From the NCBI GenBank assembly GCA_023401595.1, contig JAEXDQ010000053.1:1-64000 (forward strand): DNA of 64,000 bases. Direction: 5' to 3'. Position 1 is the first letter of the stretch; every line of letters starts with the position of its first letter. The DNA is from Spirochaetota bacterium (lineage in GTDB: Bacteria > Spirochaetota > Spirochaetia > Sphaerochaetales > Sphaerochaetaceae). Below are positions 44,156 through 53,179 of this stretch, piece by piece. The position numbers were made by a program, and so were the translations under genes. A model generated the notes under the pieces. It searched no databases and had not been told where the DNA came from. It saw only the letters and a program-made list of their open reading frames with translations.

Positions 44156-45148
44156 TCAGGCTTGGCCCGCGGAACCAAGAACATCCTTGTTCTTGTGCAT
44201 ATACATCTCTTTGAGAGCGTCTCTGGCGGGACCGAGGTACTTCCTGGGGTCGAACCAATCCGGATGCTCATCGAAAACCTTGCGGATCGTGCCGGTCATG
44301 GCGAGGCGTCCGTCGCTGTCGATGTTGATCTTGCAGACGGCGCTCTTGGCGGCCTGGCGGAGTTGATCTTCGGGGATACCGACGCTGTCCTTCAAGTGTC
44401 CGCCATGCTCATTGATCATCTTCACATATTCCTGGGGAACGGAAGAGGAACCATGGAGTACGATGGGGAAGCCCGGAAGCTGCTCTTCGATCTCAGCGAG
44501 GATGTCGAAGCGGAGCGGAGGCGGAATCAGGATGCCTTCAGCGTTGCGGGTACACTGCGCCGGGGTGAACTTGTTGGCTCCATGGCTGGTGCCGATGGAG
44601 ATCGCCAGTGAATCGACGCCGGTCTTGGATACGAAGTCGATGACTTCGGAAGGCTGCGTGTAGTGGGACTTCTCAGCGACGACATCATCCTCGATACCGG
44701 CAAGGACGCCGAGTTCGCCTTCGACCGTCACATCATGCTTATGGGCGTATTCGACGACTTTTTTCGTGACAGCGACGTTTTCGTCATAAGGGAGATGAGA
44801 ACCATCGATCATGACGGAAGAAAAACCGTTGTCGATGCATTCCTTGCAGGTCTCAAAGCTGTCACCATGGTCGAGGTGCAGCACAACGGGAATCTCATAG
44901 CCGAGTTCCTTGGCGTATTCCGTCGCGCCGCGTGCCATGTTCCTCAGCAGGTTGATGTTCGCATAGTCGCGAGCGCCTTTGGAAACCTGGAGGATGACGG
45001 GGGATTTTGTTTCGACGCAGGCCTGGATGATGGCCTGGAGCTGTTCCATGTTGTTGAAGTTGTATGCGGGGATGGCATAACCACCCTTGACAGCCTTTGC
45101 GAACATATCTCTGGTATTGACCAGTCCGAGTTCTTTGTAGGAAGTCAT
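44156..45148 (-). CDS. fba: Class II fructose-1,6-bisphosphate aldolase
   Basis: Zinc-dependent glycolytic aldolase, 330 aa. Metal and substrate motifs in order: AIPAYNFNN near residue 26, VLHLDHGDSFETC (the zinc His pair region), VEGELGVLAGIEDD, AISIGTSHGANK (zinc His) and PIVLHGSSSVPQ, with CKINIDSDGRLA near the phosphate site. It is preceded by its own upstream region of more than 100 bases and ends in a strong terminator, so it is probably a single-gene transcript. Confidence 0.95.
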   Translation of the reverse strand: MTSYKELGLVNTRDMFAKAVKGGYAIPAYNFNNMEQLQAIIQACVETKSPVILQVSKGARDYANINLLRNMARGATEYAKELGYEIPVVLHLDHGDSFETCKECIDNGFSSVMIDGSHLPYDENVAVTKKVVEYAHKHDVTVEGELGVLAGIEDDVVAEKSHYTQPSEVIDFVSKTGVDSLAISIGTSHGANKFTPAQCTRNAEGILIPPPLRFDILAEIEEQLPGFPIVLHGSSSVPQEYVKMINEHGGHLKDSVGIPEDQLRQAAKSAVCKINIDSDGRLAMTGTIRKVFDEHPDWFDPRKYLGPARDALKEMYMHKNKDVLGSAGQA

Positions 45149-45262
45149 GACTTGCTCCTTATGTGGTGTATCGTATCGTTATAAATTTACTCAATAACGG
45201 TATGGTGGTCAACAGAATCGCTTGATATTGACCAAGGAAAAGCACGTTGGTAGAGTGGTTCC

Positions 45263-46207
45263 ATGAGTAGAACATCGCGCGGGTCGCTTGTCATCATCCT
45301 TATTGTCTTGGTCTTCCTTTTGATTGCGGCGCTCTCTGCCTGCCTGATATTGGAAAGCTCCCGTCCGTCGGTTCTTCTCCTGCAGGATAGTACGTACGCT
45401 GAAAACATCTGGCCCTATACACGGAAGTCCTTGATCGCAAGCGTCCGTCGGGCGGGATATTCCTGCTCCGCCGTTACCTATGATGACGAATCGATCGGGA
45501 CGCCGGAACATCTGCTTTCTGCTACCCGATCGCTGATCCTGGAGCATGATCCCGATATCGTCCTGTTTTCTCCGTTGATTTCCTCCGCGCTCGATTTTTC
45601 GGGTGGCACCTATGACCAATTTCTGCGGGCCGACGGTACCTCGCCGTTTCTTTGCGGAACCGGAGGAGCCGTCGATGGACAAGGGCTGTTCGACGTGGTC
45701 TTTTTGTCCTCGGCTGGCGCAGGCTGGGATTCTGCTGCCCGCGCATTGGCTGAAAACGATGGAACGACGCCGTTGATGACCTCCTTGCTTTATAAGAAGG
45801 GAGACGCGGAAGGCGAAGAGGCGATGGCTTTTTTTGAAGAAGCATTTCCAGAGGACAGACTGTTACTTGAGGCCCAGGATGATTCCCGTGGAGCCCGTTG
45901 GGCTGCTTCGGTCCTCAACGACCTGTCCCAATACGCCGTCATGCAGGTGGCGGCATCTTCGATAGAGCGGCTCGACGCGTTCTTCTCCGAAGGGGCCGGC
46001 CTATCATGGACCGTTGACGCCAGGTATTCCCCCGTAGTTCCCGACAAGGCTTTGGCCGGTGTCGTCACGGATGATCTTGGCGCTACCGTAGCTCCGTTGT
46101 TCGCAGGAGCTTCGCCGTTGTCCCCGGCTCATCGCGGCATGGCGTTGCCCTTGACGTTGATCAGATCCTACCAGCCTGTGAAAACAGGGTGGCGAAGTTT
46201 GTTCTGA
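45263..46207 (+). CDS. Membrane-anchored protein of unknown function, 314 aa
   Basis: One N-terminal hydrophobic segment (about residues 9-30, SLVIILIVLVFLLIAALSACLI) and a soluble alpha/beta region outside. The opening strand SRPSVLLLQDSTYAENIWPYTRKSLIASVRRAGYS and the later DIVLFSPLIS resemble the alternating strand-helix pattern of periplasmic-binding-protein-like (LacI-type) folds, but I cannot assign a family. The Cys in ALSAC is in an approximate lipobox setting. The last 47 bases overlap the convergent tatD gene. Confidence 0.6.
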   Translation: MSRTSRGSLVIILIVLVFLLIAALSACLILESSRPSVLLLQDSTYAENIWPYTRKSLIASVRRAGYSCSAVTYDDESIGTPEHLLSATRSLILEHDPDIVLFSPLISSALDFSGGTYDQFLRADGTSPFLCGTGGAVDGQGLFDVVFLSSAGAGWDSAARALAENDGTTPLMTSLLYKKGDAEGEEAMAFFEEAFPEDRLLLEAQDDSRGARWAASVLNDLSQYAVMQVAASSIERLDAFFSEGAGLSWTVDARYSPVVPDKALAGVVTDDLGATVAPLFAGASPLSPAHRGMALPLTLIRSYQPVKTGWRSLF

Positions 46208-46982
46208 TCCGAGCCGCAAGGTCCGCTACCGGTATCCGCAATATCTCCGCCGCCTTGTCATAGACGTAGGGCATCCGTTGCGGAGTGTTCACCGTCCCGC
46301 GAAGCGGTTCCGGCGACAGGTACGGGCTGTCCGTCTCCAGCAACAGCCTGTCCTGGGGAATGTTTTTGAGGATTTCGCGTAATTCATCATTCCGTTTGTA
46401 AGTGACAGGCCCTGCGAAGGAAATGTAGAACCCTCTTTCTATAGCGATATCCGCAAGTTCTCGCGTGCCTGAGAAACAATGGAGTATGCCCCCATGCTTC
46501 GGCGAATGCCGGCAGACGATTTCTTTCGTCCTCTCGTCGGCTTCCCTGTTGTGGACGATTATCGGCAAGTCCAGCGTATCGGCCATTTCAATCTGTCTGA
46601 TGAACAGCTCTTCCTGCGACTGCTGCGTTCCGTAGTGCCAGTAGTCGTCCAAGCCGATCTCGCCGATACAATGCACGGCATGCCGGCCGACATGTTGCTC
46701 AAGCTCCTGTAGTTGCCGATCGATAGGCGGCTTGCCATCCTCTACGCCCCAAGGGCCGATGCCCGCGGAAAGCTTCAGTTGCGGAAACCTGTCGAGCAAT
46801 GGGGTTCTCGACGGGAGATCGTCCGCATCTACGCCGACATCGATCCCCCCTGCGAAACCGGCGTCGAAGATATCCTGAAGAAGCCGCTCGACATCGACGC
46901 CTTTGCGCTTCATGGCCTGTGTGTGGAAATGCGTATCCATCAACCCCGTCAGCGGGGTCGTGGTCTCTGGTTGCCGTTTCAT
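46161..46982 (-). CDS. TatD-family metal-dependent deoxyribonuclease
   Basis: 273 aa from the ATG at 46982; the open frame continues upstream to 47372 but overlaps the next gene and lacks family similarity there. Metal ligands: LMDTHFHTQA near residue 15, IGEIGLDDYW, PIIVHNREADE, GGILHCFSGTRELA and LLETDSPYLSPEPLRG. TatD enzymes are cytoplasmic hydrolases with 3'-exonuclease activity on DNA and RNA. The ribosome site is poor. Confidence 0.9.
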   Translation of the reverse strand: MKRQPETTTPLTGLMDTHFHTQAMKRKGVDVERLLQDIFDAGFAGGIDVGVDADDLPSRTPLLDRFPQLKLSAGIGPWGVEDGKPPIDRQLQELEQHVGRHAVHCIGEIGLDDYWHYGTQQSQEELFIRQIEMADTLDLPIIVHNREADERTKEIVCRHSPKHGGILHCFSGTRELADIAIERGFYISFAGPVTYKRNDELREILKNIPQDRLLLETDSPYLSPEPLRGTVNTPQRMPYVYDKAAEILRIPVADLAARIRTNFATLFSQAGRI

Positions 46983-47093
46983 GATATGGATGATACGTAA
47001 AACCCCCTTCGCTTGCAATCCTGCAAGTGATTCCGCCCTCTTTGCTTTATATTCTCTTTTGTTTATGATAGTACGATAAAGCGGAGGGTTCGC

Positions 47094-47591
47094 ATGTCCA
47101 TTGAAGCTGTAAGAACATACTTTGCAGGCTTTGGCAAAGATAAAGATATCAGGGAATTTGAGGTTTCCAGTGCCACGGTCGAATTGGCCGCCCAGGCCGT
47201 CGGTGTGGAACCGGCGAGGATCGCCAAGACACTTTCGTTCGTGAACGGTGACGGCTGTCTGCTCATTGTTACGGCGGGGGACGCTCGGATATACAATGGC
47301 GCGTTTAAGCATGAGTTCGGCATGAAGGCCACGATGCTTCCCCCCGACAGGGCGCTGGAGCTGACAGGCCATGCAATCGGCGGCGTCTGCCCCTTCGCTT
47401 TGCGTTCTCCCGGCATTCTGGTCGTCCTCGACATATCGTTGCGTCGTTTCGATACAGTTTTTCCCGCTTGCGGTTCCAGTAACAGCGCCATAGAGCTAAC
47501 ATGTGACGAACTGTTCGAACTCAGCGGCGCCGACCGTTGGGTCGATGTCTGCAAAGACTGGCTCCGGCCGGATCCTTCCGAAACCATATAA
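47094..47591 (+). CDS. YbaK/EbsC-type aminoacyl-tRNA deacylase
   Basis: 165 aa, starting after GGAGGG. Family blocks: EFEVSSATVELAAQAVGVEPARIAKTLSF, LLIVTAGDARI, GGVCPFALRSPGILVVLDISLRRFDTVFPACGSSNSAIELT. These match the YbaK/YeaK editing domain, which deacylates mischarged tRNAs such as Cys-tRNA-Pro or Ser-tRNA-Thr. The conserved Lys in IAKTL is present. It lies nine bases upstream of the cytidine-deaminase-like gene. Confidence 0.88.
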   Translation: MSIEAVRTYFAGFGKDKDIREFEVSSATVELAAQAVGVEPARIAKTLSFVNGDGCLLIVTAGDARIYNGAFKHEFGMKATMLPPDRALELTGHAIGGVCPFALRSPGILVVLDISLRRFDTVFPACGSSNSAIELTCDELFELSGADRWVDVCKDWLRPDPSETI

Positions 47592-47600
47592 GGGGCGACT

Positions 47601-48047
47601 ATGGACACTCAGACACCGTCCGTTGGTAAACTGATGTATCTCGCGGCTGTCGAATTGATAACGTCCCGGTATCCCCACGGCTGGGGAGGCGCGGCCGTCC
47701 TGCGTACCGCGGACAATACATATCTGACCAGCGTGGCGATCGAGACCGCAAACGGCGGCGCAGGCCTCTGCATTGAGACAGGAGCCATCTGCGAGGCCCA
47801 CAAGTTCAACGTGCAGATCACCCACACCCTGTGTCTGGTGCGGGACGATGAACACAGCCCGTTCAAGATATTGTCCCCGTGCGGTATCTGTCAGGAACGC
47901 TTACGGTTCTGGGGACCCGATGTCCTGTGCGCGGTTTCGACGAATGACGGCACATTGCGTTTCGTCCCGTTGGGAGCGCTCCAGCCGTTCCATTGGTCCG
48001 CGGCGTATCCCGCCGATGAACTGGAACATTTCCAGAGAGCGGACTAG
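47601..48047 (+). CDS. Cytidine deaminase-like protein
   Basis: 148 aa. The zinc motifs of the cytidine/blasticidin-S deaminase group are recognisable: CIETGAICEAHK, where CIE stands in place of the usual (C/H)AE, and SPCGICQERLRFWG with the P-C-x-x-C pair. The N-terminal half has GWGGAAVLRTADNTYLTSVAIE. The substrate may be cytidine, deoxycytidine or a related base. It is probably co-transcribed with the YbaK gene. Confidence 0.8.
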   Translation: MDTQTPSVGKLMYLAAVELITSRYPHGWGGAAVLRTADNTYLTSVAIETANGGAGLCIETGAICEAHKFNVQITHTLCLVRDDEHSPFKILSPCGICQERLRFWGPDVLCAVSTNDGTLRFVPLGALQPFHWSAAYPADELEHFQRAD

Positions 48048-48175
48048 CTTCTAAAGCCCGTATCTACAGACATGAACCACGCAACCGGTTGCCCGACGTT
48101 TCGCATGGCGACGTGGAATGCGTCGGGAAAACCGTCCTTACGGCCCGCCTTTATCCTTACGACGCTTTTCTCCGT

Positions 48176-49285
48176 CTAGTCGCCGCAAGTCTGGTCGATG
48201 CAATACGCGAACCCCTGAGCGGGGATGCTTCTCGTCATCGTCCCTCTGTGATAGAGGCTGATACGGTTTCCGATGGGAAGGTCGAGGATATCAAGGTTGA
48301 CGACAGTTCTTTCGTCGAATGAATAGATTTCCTCTTGGTCGTTCGCAAGATTTCTCACCAGAATTGAACCGCTCTTGAAATCCTTGTCGTCGAACATTTT
48401 GCCGAGATATATGACATTCGCCGTCGTAATTGCCGGACTTGGCAGTATCTTGACGTTCAATGCGGAGGTCTGGGGCGGCAGGCTCAGCGCCATGACAGGG
48501 CCGTAGGTCACTTCTACATAATCGCCGATTTTGACTGCGGAGAAATCTCCGGTCGTATCAGGGCCGATGATGAACCTGATTTCCGGTTGTCCGTATCCGA
48601 TGCCAGGGAGCGGTGCTTGGACAAGCATCCCCATGTTCCCTTTTGTATCGAGTTCGGAATATTCAAGTATTATGCCACGATATATGAAGGTGTTTTCGTC
48701 AAGCGGTACGGGGCGGCTTGAGCTGACGGGCGCCTGCTTGTCGCCTGTCGTTGCAGCCGGGGCTTCCGTTGCCGCCGCGATTGGTTGTCCCGCCGTCATA
48801 GGCGGTGTCGGCTGTGTGGCTGATGCGCTGGCAACCTGTACGTTTTCGGGGGATGAAGTGAATGCCACGGTCGGCATTGGTTTTTCCGTCAGGGTAGGGG
48901 ACGTCTCTTCGATAATGGAGGAGTCCCTGCCGGTTGAAGTACTGTTCATGTCGAGAATCCATTGGATGGAATCGGCGGTAGCCTGCGGGGGGATGCTTCT
49001 GGTCATGATTCCGTTGAAGGCGATTCCTATATGGTCGCCTCGCTTCAGGTCGGCGAGCGGTATCGGGGTCGTCGTCTGGTCATGCGTTCTGAACAATACG
49101 GTGTTGTTGACGCCTGCGACCAGTATTTCATAGTTTTGGCCGTCTTCTGTGAGCTGTATGTCTTCGATTTGCCCGCTGAATGATTCAGAGTCCCAGTCCT
49201 TCGCTCCTTGGGCGAACAGCGTACCCGTTCCGATAAACACCGCCAGTACTGCCGCCAGTACCGCCGCGATCTGTTTCCTGTGCAT
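48176..49285 (-). CDS. Secreted protein with three related repeats
   Basis: The ATG at 49285 follows AAGGAGA; 369 aa. A signal peptide (MHRKQIAAVLAAVLAVF, then IGTGTLFA) is followed by three units of about 70-80 residues (roughly 27-97, 190-268 and 273-350). Each ends with a variant of G-(I/P/T)-M-x-x-S-(I/L)-P-(P/A)-Q (GIMTRSIPPQ, GPVMALSLPPQ, GTMTRSIPAQ). A Thr/Pro/Ala-rich linker separates units 1 and 2. The units look like small beta barrels, but I cannot name the family. Confidence 0.6.
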   Translation of the reverse strand: MHRKQIAAVLAAVLAVFIGTGTLFAQGAKDWDSESFSGQIEDIQLTEDGQNYEILVAGVNNTVLFRTHDQTTTPIPLADLKRGDHIGIAFNGIMTRSIPPQATADSIQWILDMNSTSTGRDSSIIEETSPTLTEKPMPTVAFTSSPENVQVASASATQPTPPMTAGQPIAAATEAPAATTGDKQAPVSSSRPVPLDENTFIYRGIILEYSELDTKGNMGMLVQAPLPGIGYGQPEIRFIIGPDTTGDFSAVKIGDYVEVTYGPVMALSLPPQTSALNVKILPSPAITTANVIYLGKMFDDKDFKSGSILVRNLANDQEEIYSFDERTVVNLDILDLPIGNRISLYHRGTMTRSIPAQGFAYCIDQTCGD

Positions 49286-49851
49286 TCGAGATTCTCCTTG
49301 CCGGTATATGTTCCGTTCAGTTTGTTGTTTCCGTATGATGACTGAAAAGTACGAACATGATGTACCTGTCGTCAACTATGGCGGCATGGCCGGCCGATAT
49401 TTCAGTCCCCTTCGCGCATGGGACTGATAGGGGGACGATGGCCCCTCTTTTTCGGGATTTGTATCGCTTGAGCCTGGACGGCAGGCGATACGATTAGCTT
49501 CATGTAAGACAGCCGGTTCCCCACATCCTGTAAACGGTCGAGAGGATACTGCAAAGATACTTGCTCAAGGTCAGCTTGTTCATTCCCTCCATGCAGTTTA
49601 TGTATGCCTGACGGCGCGGTGACAAACGTCAGCGAAAGTTTGAAGACTTCTTTCCGACCTGGAAGCATACTCAGGCTTTCTTTCGATCTTCTTCATACGC
49701 GCTCCGGATGCGGCGCATAGCTCCGTTTTCGTGTGTCTGTCATTCTTGAAAAAGAAGAGCAATAGAAATATGGATTCTTTGTCACTAGTTCCTTTGTTTT
49801 TCAACTTCCATTTTTTCGGCATTATTGGTATTCTGTTTCCGGTATCCTTCC
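49286..49851. other. Intergenic region before the tRNA
   Basis: About 565 bases. Two short minus-strand frames (49402-49668, 49598-49879) lack ribosome sites and read as low-complexity or spurious. The part from 49730 on becomes A+T-rich. I see no confident gene here. Confidence 0.4.
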
Positions 49852-49925
49852 GCCTCAATAGTCCAATCGGCAGAGACAAGGGACTTAAAATCCCCCCAGT
49901 GTGAGTTCAAATCTCACTTGAGGCA
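49852..49925 (+). tRNA. tRNA-Leu(UAA)-like, short variable arm
   Basis: Acceptor arms GCCTCAA (49852-49858) and TTGAGGC (49918-49924) pair perfectly and are followed by discriminator A. The D-stem is three pairs (GTC/GAC). The anticodon loop CTTAAAA has U33 and anticodon TAA. The T-arm GTGAG-TTCAAAT-CTCAC is canonical. CCA is not encoded. The variable region is only about five bases, whereas bacterial tRNA-Leu is class II with a long variable arm; the first pair of the anticodon stem is also mismatched. It stands at the edge of the A+T-richer sugar island. Confidence 0.7.
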
Positions 49926-49962
49926 ATATGTTTGGTACGATTCCGACATATAACCACGCCAA

Positions 49963-49996
49963 GACACCTGTAAATCCGCAAGGAACTACAGGTGTC
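49963..49996. other. Hairpin after the tRNA
   Basis: GACACCTGTA (49963-49972) is perfectly complementary to TACAGGTGTC (49987-49996). It is possibly the tRNA terminator. A second small hairpin (TGGGG/CCCCA) lies at 50065-50080. Confidence 0.5.
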
Positions 49997-50118
49997 GTCA
50001 TATTCAGAACCCAAAGACATCTAAGTGTCGTGCGGACAATCATGTACGGTACTTGATAGTGAGGTGGGGGTGCGACCCCAGAATAAAACAATTTAGTTGC
50101 AAGAGTTCTTTCAGACTC

Positions 50119-50145
50119 AGCCATATCCACTGTGCGGATATGGCT
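50119..50145 (-). terminator. Terminator of the nagA operon
   Basis: AGCCATATCC (50119-50128) and GGATATGGCT (50136-50145) form ten perfect pairs directly downstream of nagA. The T-run is weak. Confidence 0.6.
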
Positions 50146-50160
50146 TTAATATCGAAAATC

Positions 50161-51354
50161 TCACATGACCTGTTTTCCTCTGAGAAACATGGCCTTGATG
50201 TTTACGTCATCATCAAAGACGAGAAGGTTCGCTTTCTTGCCCCTTGCGATAGACCCCACGGTACTGTCAAATCCATTGATTCTCGCGGGAGTCAGAGTCA
50301 CCATTTTCACAGCGTCAACGATATGTATGCCGGCGACATTAACGGCTGTACGGACAAGCCGATTTGTATGAGAAATCGAGCCTGCGAAGCAACTTCTGTT
50401 CTGCACGACAGCAACGCCGTTTTCGATGTAGACGCCTGCTTTGCAGTCACCGTCCCTGTAGGGGACGAAGGAGCCTTCAGGGACATCTACGCCGCAGTAT
50501 CTCGTTGCGTCCGTTATCATGCAGATATGGTCGGGGCCTTTTATCTTGTAAATGAGCTGTAGAAACTCCTTTGGGAGATGAACGCCGTCCGTTATCATCT
50601 CCACATCCATATCGTCGATGAGCCATGCCGCTTCGACAATGCCGCCTTCCCTGTATGCGCCATTGCGGTGGTAGCTTGAACATGCGCTGTACAGGTGTGT
50701 TATGTGGTGATACCCGCACTCATAGGCTTCAAATACCTGTTGGAGAGTTGCATTGGAGTGTCCGATAGAGGCGACAATTCCATGTTTCTCCAGGTATTTT
50801 CCAAATTCCATACCGCCATTGAGTTCGCAGGCAGCGGTCCATTTTCTGATATACGGCGCAAGTGCAAGATACTGCTCGACCTCATTGTAATCTACATTCC
50901 TGTAAGTCGTCGTATTCTGGGCGCCGAGCGCCGCACCGCTGCAGTACGGTCCTTCCATGTGGATACCGGCGAACTCCGGAACATCGTCCATGTCCCTCAT
51001 CGCGGGGATTATCAAATCCAAGGCTTCAAGGGCCCTGAGATACAGTTCATGCTTCACGCTGGTGAAAGTGGGCATGATTGTAGTTGTCCCGCCATGGAAA
51101 TGGTTTCTGAGAATCTCAAGGTCCGCCTGAGGGTCTGCATCGGTGAAATCATGCCGAAGGGCTCCATGGACATGAGTATCTATAAAACCGGGGGAAAGAT
51201 ACTTTCCTTGGGCATCAATGATCGATTCGAAAGCTCCTTTCGGGTAGTTCCCTGACCCGAAGTCATCAATCAGGCCGTCTTTGATAATCAGATAGCCGTC
51301 CTTGATCAACCTGTCTGGAAGAATCAGACAGGCGTTCCTGATAAGTGTATTCAT
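50161..51354 (-). CDS. nagA: N-acetylglucosamine-6-phosphate deacetylase
   Basis: Removes acetate from GlcNAc-6-phosphate, the first committed step of amino-sugar use. 397 aa. Amidohydrolase metal motifs: SPGFIDTHVHGALRHDF, GIHMEGPYCSGAALGAQ, SIGHSNATLQQ, HHITHLYSACS (usually THLFNAM), ITDGVHLP and the catalytic Asp in CMITDATRYCG. The C-terminal TLTPARINGF and GSIARGKKANLLVFDDD close the barrel. It is last in an operon with a sugar ABC transporter, which suggests uptake of amino sugars or chito-oligosaccharides. No nagB or kinase gene is in the window. Confidence 0.88.
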   Translation of the reverse strand: MNTLIRNACLILPDRLIKDGYLIIKDGLIDDFGSGNYPKGAFESIIDAQGKYLSPGFIDTHVHGALRHDFTDADPQADLEILRNHFHGGTTTIMPTFTSVKHELYLRALEALDLIIPAMRDMDDVPEFAGIHMEGPYCSGAALGAQNTTTYRNVDYNEVEQYLALAPYIRKWTAACELNGGMEFGKYLEKHGIVASIGHSNATLQQVFEAYECGYHHITHLYSACSSYHRNGAYREGGIVEAAWLIDDMDVEMITDGVHLPKEFLQLIYKIKGPDHICMITDATRYCGVDVPEGSFVPYRDGDCKAGVYIENGVAVVQNRSCFAGSISHTNRLVRTAVNVAGIHIVDAVKMVTLTPARINGFDSTVGSIARGKKANLLVFDDDVNIKAMFLRGKQVM

Positions 51355-51381
51355 TTCGTTTTCCTAATCTTCTTTGGAGGG

Positions 51382-52215
51382 TCAGCCTTTCACCGCCCCT
51401 GCAGCCATGCCGTCAACAAGTTTGTTCTGGAAGATGGCAAAAATAATTATTGGAGGTATTATCGAGAGTGTGATTGCCGCTGCAAGCACTCCGTAGTTCC
51501 AGTCCTCGCTTTTGAGAAGCGTCAGGGCAACTGATATCGGCATGATGGAGTCCTTCGTCGCCAGAGTCTTCGATATGGTATACTCGCCCCATACGTTGTA
51601 GAAACCTGAAACAAGCACTATGATCAGCGCATTCTGTGCGAGCGGGAGCATTATGTGCCACCACGTCTGTGGTACGGTGCATCCATCTACCTCAGCGCTG
51701 TCCTCAAACTCATTCGGCATGTCTATGAAAGAACCCCTCATAATGAAAATCGAGAACGGCAGGATGCACAAGAGATTTGGCAAGATTATCCCTATGTATG
51801 TATTGAGCAGGCCCAGGTCATACTCCATCATGTAAATTGGTATGAGTATGGCCGCAAGCGGAAATGCAAGAACAAACAGGACTATTGCAAGCAATGTCGC
51901 GCTTCCCCTGAACGGGAGACGTGCGAAAGCATAACCTGAAAGTGCGGAAAGCAGCATGGTGACAACTACCGATGAAACGGTGATGATGATCGTGTTCATG
52001 TAGTACTTCAGATATTTTGGACCACGGGCGAATACGTAGTCATAGTTCACTGAAGACCACCTTCTTGGAAAGAACGTTATGTCCTTGATTATCTCCGTGG
52101 ATTCCTTGAACGAAGTAAAGATGCAGAAGAAAACCGGAAAAATGAATATCAACGACACTATCATCAATAAGGTTGAAACCGATATACGTGTAGAAAGCGT
52201 CTGTTTCTGTGCCAT
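51382..52215 (-). CDS. Carbohydrate ABC transporter permease (MalG type)
   Basis: 277 aa with six membrane segments (first at about 14-35). The EAA loop is EDSAEVDGCTVPQTWWHIMLPLAQ near residue 185, and the end GMAAGAVKG is typical of this CUT1 subfamily. It pairs with the permease encoded one base upstream. No ATPase gene is present in the island, so a shared MsmK-type ATPase elsewhere must energise the system. Confidence 0.88.
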   Translation of the reverse strand: MAQKQTLSTRISVSTLLMIVSLIFIFPVFFCIFTSFKESTEIIKDITFFPRRWSSVNYDYVFARGPKYLKYYMNTIIITVSSVVVTMLLSALSGYAFARLPFRGSATLLAIVLFVLAFPLAAILIPIYMMEYDLGLLNTYIGIILPNLLCILPFSIFIMRGSFIDMPNEFEDSAEVDGCTVPQTWWHIMLPLAQNALIIVLVSGFYNVWGEYTISKTLATKDSIMPISVALTLLKSEDWNYGVLAAAITLSIIPPIIIFAIFQNKLVDGMAAGAVKG

Positions 52216-52216
52216 C

Positions 52217-53113
52217 TCAGTTGTTCCCCCGTTTGCCTATCTTCATGTTGAGGATTGAGAACACCATGACCAGTGCGGTAAGGATTATCGCCTGAGCCGA
52301 TGCATAACCCATGTCAAAGTTCTGGAACGCTGTTTCGTAAATATATTGGTACAGAACCTTTGTTGCGTTTGCAGGTCCTCCCTTGGTCAGGACCTGTGGC
52401 GTTACGAACAATTTAAGGCATTGGAGTATCGCCCAGATTCCAACAACCACGAAGGTTTCGGTGAGGTTCGGTATTATGATGAAAAAAAGCTTTTTCCATC
52501 CTATCGCACCGTCTATTTCAGCAGCTTCAAACATGTCGATCGATATGTTCTGCAGTCCTGACAGGAAAAGGATCGTACAAAAACCGACTTTTCCCCAAAT
52601 GCTTACAATCATCACCCACCATCTCGCGGTATTTGCGTCGGTAAGCCAATTGTGCGTCCATGACGATAATCCGACATCCATAAGAAACTTGTTGATGATT
52701 CCGAAGTTATCCGCAAGCATAAAAGAGAAAAGTATGCAGATCAGCGATGGGGGGACGACAATCGGCATGAATATCGAGGTTCTGTAGAACCAGCTGCGCT
52801 TTTTCTTGTTGAACAGCAGCAGGGCAAGCGCCAGCGATACCACAACGAGAATCACGAACATCACAAGGGTAAAGAACATGGTATTTCCGAATGCTGTTCG
52901 GTAATACTCATCGGAGAACATCTTGTAGAAGTTGCCCAGTCCGGCAAAAGTCATATGATAGTCAAAGGCAAAATTGTAGTTACAGAAGCTCAGCACCAGA
53001 GTGTACCCGATTGGGTATATTACAAAGACAAACAGAACCAGGCATGTCGGAATCAGGAAGCACACCCCCCAGCGTTCTCTGGCCTTGCGTCTTGAACTTA
53101 TTGTATTTTGCAT
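52217..53113 (-). CDS. Carbohydrate ABC transporter permease (MalF/UgpA type)
   Basis: 298 aa from the ATG at 53113 (AGGACGG upstream). Six membrane segments; the EAA loop is DMFEAAEIDGAIGWKKLFFIIIPNL near residue 205. Start region RERWGVCFLIPTCLVLFVFVIYPIGYTL is typical of UgpA/LacF-like proteins. It forms a heterodimer with the MalG-type partner. Confidence 0.88.
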   Translation of the reverse strand: MQNTISSRRKARERWGVCFLIPTCLVLFVFVIYPIGYTLVLSFCNYNFAFDYHMTFAGLGNFYKMFSDEYYRTAFGNTMFFTLVMFVILVVVSLALALLLFNKKKRSWFYRTSIFMPIVVPPSLICILFSFMLADNFGIINKFLMDVGLSSWTHNWLTDANTARWWVMIVSIWGKVGFCTILFLSGLQNISIDMFEAAEIDGAIGWKKLFFIIIPNLTETFVVVGIWAILQCLKLFVTPQVLTKGGPANATKVLYQYIYETAFQNFDMGYASAQAIILTALVMVFSILNMKIGKRGNN

Positions 53114-53130
53114 GATAACCGTCCTAAAAA

Positions 53131-53160
53131 ACTTCCGGCACACGGTAAGCATGCCGGAAG
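53131..53160 (-). other. Intercistronic hairpin between binding protein and permease
   Basis: CTTCCGGCA and TGCCGGAAG pair perfectly across 11 bases in the 66-base gap. It probably protects the binding-protein message or attenuates read-through into the permease genes. Confidence 0.55.
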
Positions 53161-53179
53161 CCTTGGGGTAAACAGATTA

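Noticed and set aside
49885..50130. Minus-strand ORF of 81 codons across the tRNA
   Set aside because: Its C-terminus is the antisense translation of the tRNA T-arm and anticodon arm, a well-known kind of false gene.
50155..50165. Direct repeat of the tRNA 3' end as an attachment site
   Set aside because: Only eight or nine bases match (AATCTCAC) and they lie inside the nagA end; too short to support an attachment site.
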